A stretch of 9,800 bases of DNA from Actinomycetota bacterium (GTDB lineage Bacteria > Actinomycetota > Actinomycetes > Mycobacteriales > Mycobacteriaceae), in assembly GCA_005787665.1 (NCBI GenBank), contig SYAB01000428.1, positions 1 to 9,800 on the forward strand, in the 5' to 3' direction. Below are positions 6,327-9,800 of this stretch, piece by piece (the first letter of the stretch is position 1; each line of letters opens with the position of its first letter). Below the pieces are notes generated by a model, which was not told the origin of the DNA, searched no databases, and worked only from the letters and a program-made list of their open reading frames with translations. The translations under genes and the position numbers were made by a program.

Positions 6327-7613
6327 TCAACCGCGGCCGCGCTCGCGGCCCTCCGCGATACCGATAGGCCCGGTCAGCGCGCCCGGAGCCGCGTCCCGGC
6401 CGGACAACCCGGCGAGATGGCGGCCCGTTTCGGCGAACGCACGAATGGTGTCGACCAGGTAGGACGGCGTCTGTGCGGCCGGCCAGGACGACATCTTGAC
6501 CGACACCGTCCGGGTGGCCCGGTCGACCACGACCATTTGACCGTGGATACCCAGGCACACCTGCAGGTCGCCGAGGGGGCCCGGCACGAACCAGAACTGA
6601 TTGCGGTACCAACCGCCGGCCAGCGGTGCCTCGGAGGCCGACGAGGCGAACGCTCCCCGGATATCGGGGTCGATGGTGCGCGAGTGGATCAGCCAATCGT
6701 TCGGCACTACCGGCGCCCCTGCCACGTAGCCGTCGTCGAGCAGCATCTGACCGAATCGGGCGACATCCCGCGCGGTCGCCGACATGCCCCCGTCGTGGAT
6801 CGCCGAACCGACTCCGTCACAGGTGATTTCGGCCTGGAACTCAGCACCCATGGGCCGCCAGATCAGGTCGGAAATCAGATCAGCCATCCGGACGCCGGCG
6901 GCTCGCTCGCATACCCAGCCCAGCATGTCGGTGTCCGCTGACCGGTAGACGAAGGAGCCGCCGTGCGGACCTGCGGCGCTCATGGACGCCAGGAATGCGT
7001 ACATGCCGCCGGTGTGTCCCGGACTCAGCCCGGGTCGCCATCCCATGTGGCGCTCCATCACCCGGACCTCTGAGTGGGGATCGGTGTATTCCTCGCGGAA
7101 CAGCACCCCGGTGCGCATGTCCAGCAGATCCCGGGTGCTCGCCCCGCTGTATCCCGAGCCCGCGACCTCGGGCACGTACAGGTCGATCGGCTGGCTCGGA
7201 TCGAGTTGACCCCGACTCACCAGTACCCCGGCCACGCAGCCGACGACGGACTTGGTGACCGACATCAACAGGTGCACCGTCTCGGGGGTCATCCCGTTGT
7301 GGTAGCCCTCCAGAACGATACGACCGCCGTGGACGATCACGGCCGCGTCGGTCCAGGTCTCACCGAGAACATCGGCCAGCGTCGACATTCGATCGTCGAC
7401 TCTGCGTACGGAGACCGCGGCCGGGTCGAGTGGGGTATCGGCGCGGTCCAACGGCCGGACATGTCCATCCCCGGGCGAAATGCGTTGTGTGGGAATCAGT
7501 TCCCGGAGGTGCTGGAAAGACCAGCGATTGAACGGGGGGTCCTGCCAGTTCAGTAGCGTCACACGTGATGCCGGGTCGGAAGGAAACCCGATCATCAGAG
7601 GCACGTCGGACAT
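6327..7613 (-). CDS. NylB-like serine hydrolase (6-aminohexanoate-dimer hydrolase / class C beta-lactamase fold)
   Basis: A 428-residue serine hydrolase of the penicillin-recognising fold. The SxxK nucleophile motif is S118-V-T-K121 in HLLMSVTKS. The second catalytic element is Tyr223 in FVYRSADTD. A GIHGQ motif (355-359) precedes the last strand. The N-terminal WQDPPFNRW (23-31), YVPEVAGSGY (146-155) and SSWP (375-378) parallel my recollection of NylB, the nylon-oligomer hydrolase of Paenarthrobacter (S112, K115, Y215). By that alignment Y176 corresponds to NylB Y170, and E187 to D181, a residue that governs amide-dimer activity. Family members hydrolyse amides or esters; the true substrate is unknown. 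No signal peptide is seen, so it is probably cytosolic. The C-terminal ~30 residues are Gly/Arg-rich and seem non-conserved. The ATG at 7613 has a weak AGGG 7 nt upstream; ATG at 7595 is an alternative. It lies 69 bp after rel on the same strand and converges on the ATP-grasp gene. Confidence 0.92.
   Translation of the reverse strand: MSDVPLMIGFPSDPASRVTLLNWQDPPFNRWSFQHLRELIPTQRISPGDGHVRPLDRADTPLDPAAVSVRRVDDRMSTLADVLGETWTDAAVIVHGGRIVLEGYHNGMTPETVHLLMSVTKSVVGCVAGVLVSRGQLDPSQPIDLYVPEVAGSGYSGASTRDLLDMRTGVLFREEYTDPHSEVRVMERHMGWRPGLSPGHTGGMYAFLASMSAAGPHGGSFVYRSADTDMLGWVCERAAGVRMADLISDLIWRPMGAEFQAEITCDGVGSAIHDGGMSATARDVARFGQMLLDDGYVAGAPVVPNDWLIHSRTIDPDIRGAFASSASEAPLAGGWYRNQFWFVPGPLGDLQVCLGIHGQMVVVDRATRTVSVKMSSWPAAQTPSYLVDTIRAFAETGRHLAGLSGRDAAPGALTGPIGIAEGRERGRG
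6335..6350 (+). terminator. Hairpin downstream of the ATP-grasp stop, inside the end of the hydrolase gene
   Basis: GGCCGC (6335-6340), loop GCTC, GCGGCC (6345-6350): a perfect 6-bp stem starting 24 nt after the ATP-grasp stop. It overlaps codons for the Arg/Gly-rich tail of the convergent hydrolase. No T-tract follows. It is a candidate terminator for the plus-strand transcript, but such a GC-rich stem may arise by chance. Confidence 0.3.
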
Positions 7614-7656
7614 TGCTCAACCCTACCGGCCGGAACTCGTGCCTCGCCCCGACATC

Positions 7657-7681
7657 ACCGATGGCATCGTGGGCCGTCGGT
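7657..7681 (-). terminator. Stem-loop directly after the rel stop codon
   Basis: ACCGATGGC (7657-7665), 7-nt loop, GCCGTCGGT (7673-7681). In the minus-strand RNA this is a 9-position stem in which 8 pairs are Watson-Crick and one is A-C; in the plus-strand RNA that pair is G-U. It starts 1 nt after the rel stop and ends 43 nt before the hydrolase start. No U-tract follows. The position suggests a rel terminator or attenuator that separates rel from the hydrolase gene. Confidence 0.5.
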
Positions 7682-7682
7682 A

Positions 7683-9800
7683 TCAGGCCGCGGACGTCAC
7701 CCGGTAGACGTCGTAGACGCCCTCCACGCCGCGTACCGCATTGAGCACGTGTCCGAGGTGTTTGGGGTCACCCATCTCGAAGGTGAACCGACTGACCGCG
7801 ACCCGGTCGTCTGAGGTGGTCACCGACGCCGAGAGGATGTTGACCCGCTCGTCGGCGAGCACCCGGGTGACATCGGAGAGCAACCGGTGCCGGTCGAGCG
7901 CCTCCACCTGGATGGCCACCAGGAACACCGACGTCGGCGATGGGGCCCACACCACCTCGATGATGCGCTCGGACTGCTGGCGGAGGTCGGAGGCGTTGGT
8001 GCAGTCGGTGCGATGCACGCTGACCCCGCCGCCGCGGGTGACGAATCCCATGATGTTGTCGCCCGGCACCGGGGTGCAGCACTTGGCCAGTTTGGTCAGG
8101 GTTCCCGGCGCCCCCGGCACCGCGACCCCGGCGTCCTCGGTGCTGCGCTGTCGCACCGGCATCGTGGTGGGCGTGGCGCGCTCGGCGAGTTCGTCCTCAG
8201 CGCCGTCGGCGCCACCGAGCTGTGCCAGCAGTCGTTGCACGACGTGGCGGGGCGAGACATGGCCCTCACCGACGGCCGTGTAGAGCGCCGAGACGTCGGC
8301 GTAGCGCAGTTCCTGTGCCAACGCTCCCATCGCCTCGCCGTTGACGAGGCGTTGCAGTGGCAGCCCGCCGCGGCGAACCTCGCGGGCGATGGCGTCCTTG
8401 CCGGCCTCCAGCGCCTCCTCCCGGCGCTCCTTGGCGAACCACTGCCGGATCTTCGCCTTCGCGCGCGGCGACACGACGAAGCCCTGCCAGTCCCTGGACG
8501 GGCCGGCGTTGGGCGCCTTGGAGGTGAAAACCTCGACGACTTCCCCGTTCTCGAGCTTTCGTTCCAGCGCCACCAGACGGCCGTTGACCCTGGCCCCGAT
8601 ACAGTGGTGCCCCACCTCGGTGTGCACCGCGTAGGCGAAGTCGACCGGGGTGGAACCGGCCGGCAGGGTGACCACGTCACCTTTGGGGGTGAAGACGAAG
8701 ATCTCCTGAACGGCGAGGTCGTAACGCAGCGACTCGAGGAACTCGCCGGGGTCGGCCGCCTCCCGCTGCCAGTCGAGAAGCTGACGCATCCAGGCCATAT
8801 CGTCGATCTCGGCCGCCGCATGCGGGTGCACCGTTGCGTTGCGGCCCTTGGCTTCCTTGTAACGCCAGTGCGCGGCGATGCCGTACTCCGCGGTCCGGTG
8901 CATGTCGCGGGTCCGGATCTGCACCTCCAGCGGTTTGCCCTCCGGTCCCACGACGGTCGTGTGCAACGACTGGTAGACCCCGAACCGGGGCTGGGCGATG
9001 TAGTCCTTGAACCGGCCGGGCATCGGCTGCCACAGCGAGTGCACGACGCCGACTGCCGCGTAGCAGTCCCGGATCTCGTCGCAGAGAATCCGTACGCCCA
9101 CCAGGTCGTGGATATCGTCGAAGTCGCGGCCCTTGACGATCATCTTCTGGTAGATCGACCAGTAGTGCTTGGGCCTGCCCTCGACGGTGGCGCTGATCTT
9201 CATCGCCCCCAGTGCGGCGCCGATCTCAGCCCGGACCTTGGCCAGGTAGGTGTCTCGCGATGGCGCCCGATCGGCCACCAACCGGACGATCTCCTCGTAG
9301 CGCTTGGGGTGCAGGATCGCGAACGAGAGGTCCTCGAGTTCCCACTTCACCGTCGCCATTCCCAGCCGATGGGCAAGCGGGGCAATGACTTCCAGTGTCT
9401 CGCGGGCCTTGCGGGCCTGCTTCTCCGGCGGCAGGAACCGCATGGTCCGCATGTTGTGCAACCGGTCAGCGACCTTGATGACCAGAACGCGCGGATCGCG
9501 GGCCATCGCGATGATCATCTTGCGGATGGTCTCGCCCTCCGCGGCGCTCCCCAGCACGACCTTGTCGAGTTTGGTCACCCCGTCGACGAGGTGTCCGACC
9601 TCTTCGCCGAAGTCGGCCGTCAGTGATTCCAGCGTGTAGCCGGTGTCCTCGACGGTGTCGTGCGGCAGCGCGGCCACCAATGTCGTGGTGTCCATACCCA
9701 GCTCGGCCAACACGTTGGCGACGGCGAGCGGGTGGGTGATGTAGGGGTCCCCCGATCGGCGCAACTGGGTGGCGTGCTTCTCCTCGGCCACCTCGTAGGC
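7683..9800 (-). CDS. rel: Bifunctional (p)ppGpp synthetase/hydrolase Rel, 5'-truncated by the window edge
   Basis: The 705 visible residues run off the right edge; the first in-window codons read [12 protein letters not shown], so the GTG at 9791 is an internal Val. Compared with remembered M. tuberculosis Rel (active-site His80), about 33 residues of the 738-residue form are missing. Rel makes (p)ppGpp from ATP and GTP/GDP on starved ribosomes and degrades it otherwise. The HD hydrolase domain has H47-D48, E51-D52 and D112 in VADRLHN. The synthetase domain has [12 protein letters not shown] (from 209), RFKD (263-266), typical of bifunctional enzymes, and YQSLHT (276-281). A TGS domain spans about 365-427. 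The zinc-finger-like region has C574, C575, H596 and C600. An ACT/RRM domain ends the protein (about 622-705). One oddity is Pro46 immediately before the HD pair, where family members normally have Leu. Its downstream neighbour on the same strand is the NylB-like hydrolase. Confidence 0.98.
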   Translation of the reverse strand, partial: AYEVAEEKHATQLRRSGDPYITHPLAVANVLAELGMDTTTLVAALPHDTVEDTGYTLESLTADFGEEVGHLVDGVTKLDKVVLGSAAEGETIRKMIIAMARDPRVLVIKVADRLHNMRTMRFLPPEKQARKARETLEVIAPLAHRLGMATVKWELEDLSFAILHPKRYEEIVRLVADRAPSRDTYLAKVRAEIGAALGAMKISATVEGRPKHYWSIYQKMIVKGRDFDDIHDLVGVRILCDEIRDCYAAVGVVHSLWQPMPGRFKDYIAQPRFGVYQSLHTTVVGPEGKPLEVQIRTRDMHRTAEYGIAAHWRYKEAKGRNATVHPHAAAEIDDMAWMRQLLDWQREAADPGEFLESLRYDLAVQEIFVFTPKGDVVTLPAGSTPVDFAYAVHTEVGHHCIGARVNGRLVALERKLENGEVVEVFTSKAPNAGPSRDWQGFVVSPRAKAKIRQWFAKERREEALEAGKDAIAREVRRGGLPLQRLVNGEAMGALAQELRYADVSALYTAVGEGHVSPRHVVQRLLAQLGGADGAEDELAERATPTTMPVRQRSTEDAGVAVPGAPGTLTKLAKCCTPVPGDNIMGFVTRGGGVSVHRTDCTNASDLRQQSERIIEVVWAPSPTSVFLVAIQVEALDRHRLLSDVTRVLADERVNILSASVTTSDDRVAVSRFTFEMGDPKHLGHVLNAVRGVEGVYDVYRVTSAA

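Noticed and set aside
6327..7613. Calling the hydrolase an antibiotic beta-lactamase or a secreted penicillin-binding protein
   Set aside because: No signal peptide is visible, and the flanking motifs follow the NylB branch rather than class C beta-lactamases.
192..7682. Recent mobile element or genomic island
   Set aside because: No integrase, transposase, tRNA, flanking direct repeats or base-composition shift was seen.
7887..9626. 579-codon open frame on the plus strand opposite rel
   Set aside because: It is antisense to rel throughout; composition is that of a shadow frame in high-GC DNA (Arg, Gly, Val, His-rich) with no recognisable domain, while rel is unmistakable.

Overview
The window reads as a high-GC actinobacterial chromosome, most likely a Mycobacteriaceae member (Mycobacterium/Mycolicibacterium). 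The stringent-response protein at the right end closely matches what I remember of mycobacterial Rel. It faces a cyclophilin gene at the left end; in M. tuberculosis, as I recall, ppiB (Rv2582) and relA (Rv2583c) are direct convergent neighbours. No stretch longer than 300 bases lacks a gene, and I see no tRNA, rRNA, CRISPR array, insertion sequence or integrase.

Layout, left to right: the 3' end of ppiB (+, to 191); a tandem-domain universal stress protein (-, 194-1102); a 119-bp divergent intergenic region; an APC-superfamily permease (+, 1222-2745); a copper/TPQ primary amine oxidase (-, 2770-4725); a 116-bp divergent intergenic region; an ATP-grasp ligase-like protein (+, 4842-6311); a NylB-type (6-aminohexanoate-dimer hydrolase family) serine amidohydrolase (-, 6327-7613); and bifunctional rel (-, 7683 to beyond the right edge). 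The convergent genes end only 2, 24 and 15 bp apart, and a compact GC hairpin lies at or near each of those gene ends and directly after the rel stop.

The most interesting reading is that a block of five accessory genes sits between two housekeeping genes. Four of them could form one amine/amide pathway: importer, ATP-dependent ligase, amine oxidase and amide hydrolase. These are the same functional classes as the E. coli Puu (gamma-glutamylated putrescine) route, but three of the four roles would be filled by different protein folds. No aldehyde dehydrogenase is visible. This pathway is inference. The individual family assignments of the oxidase, permease, hydrolase and Rel rest on visible motifs and are firm. 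The substrate of each accessory gene is unknown.

A second point is a Leu-to-Pro difference immediately before the catalytic His-Asp of the Rel (p)ppGpp hydrolase site, a position I expect to be leucine.
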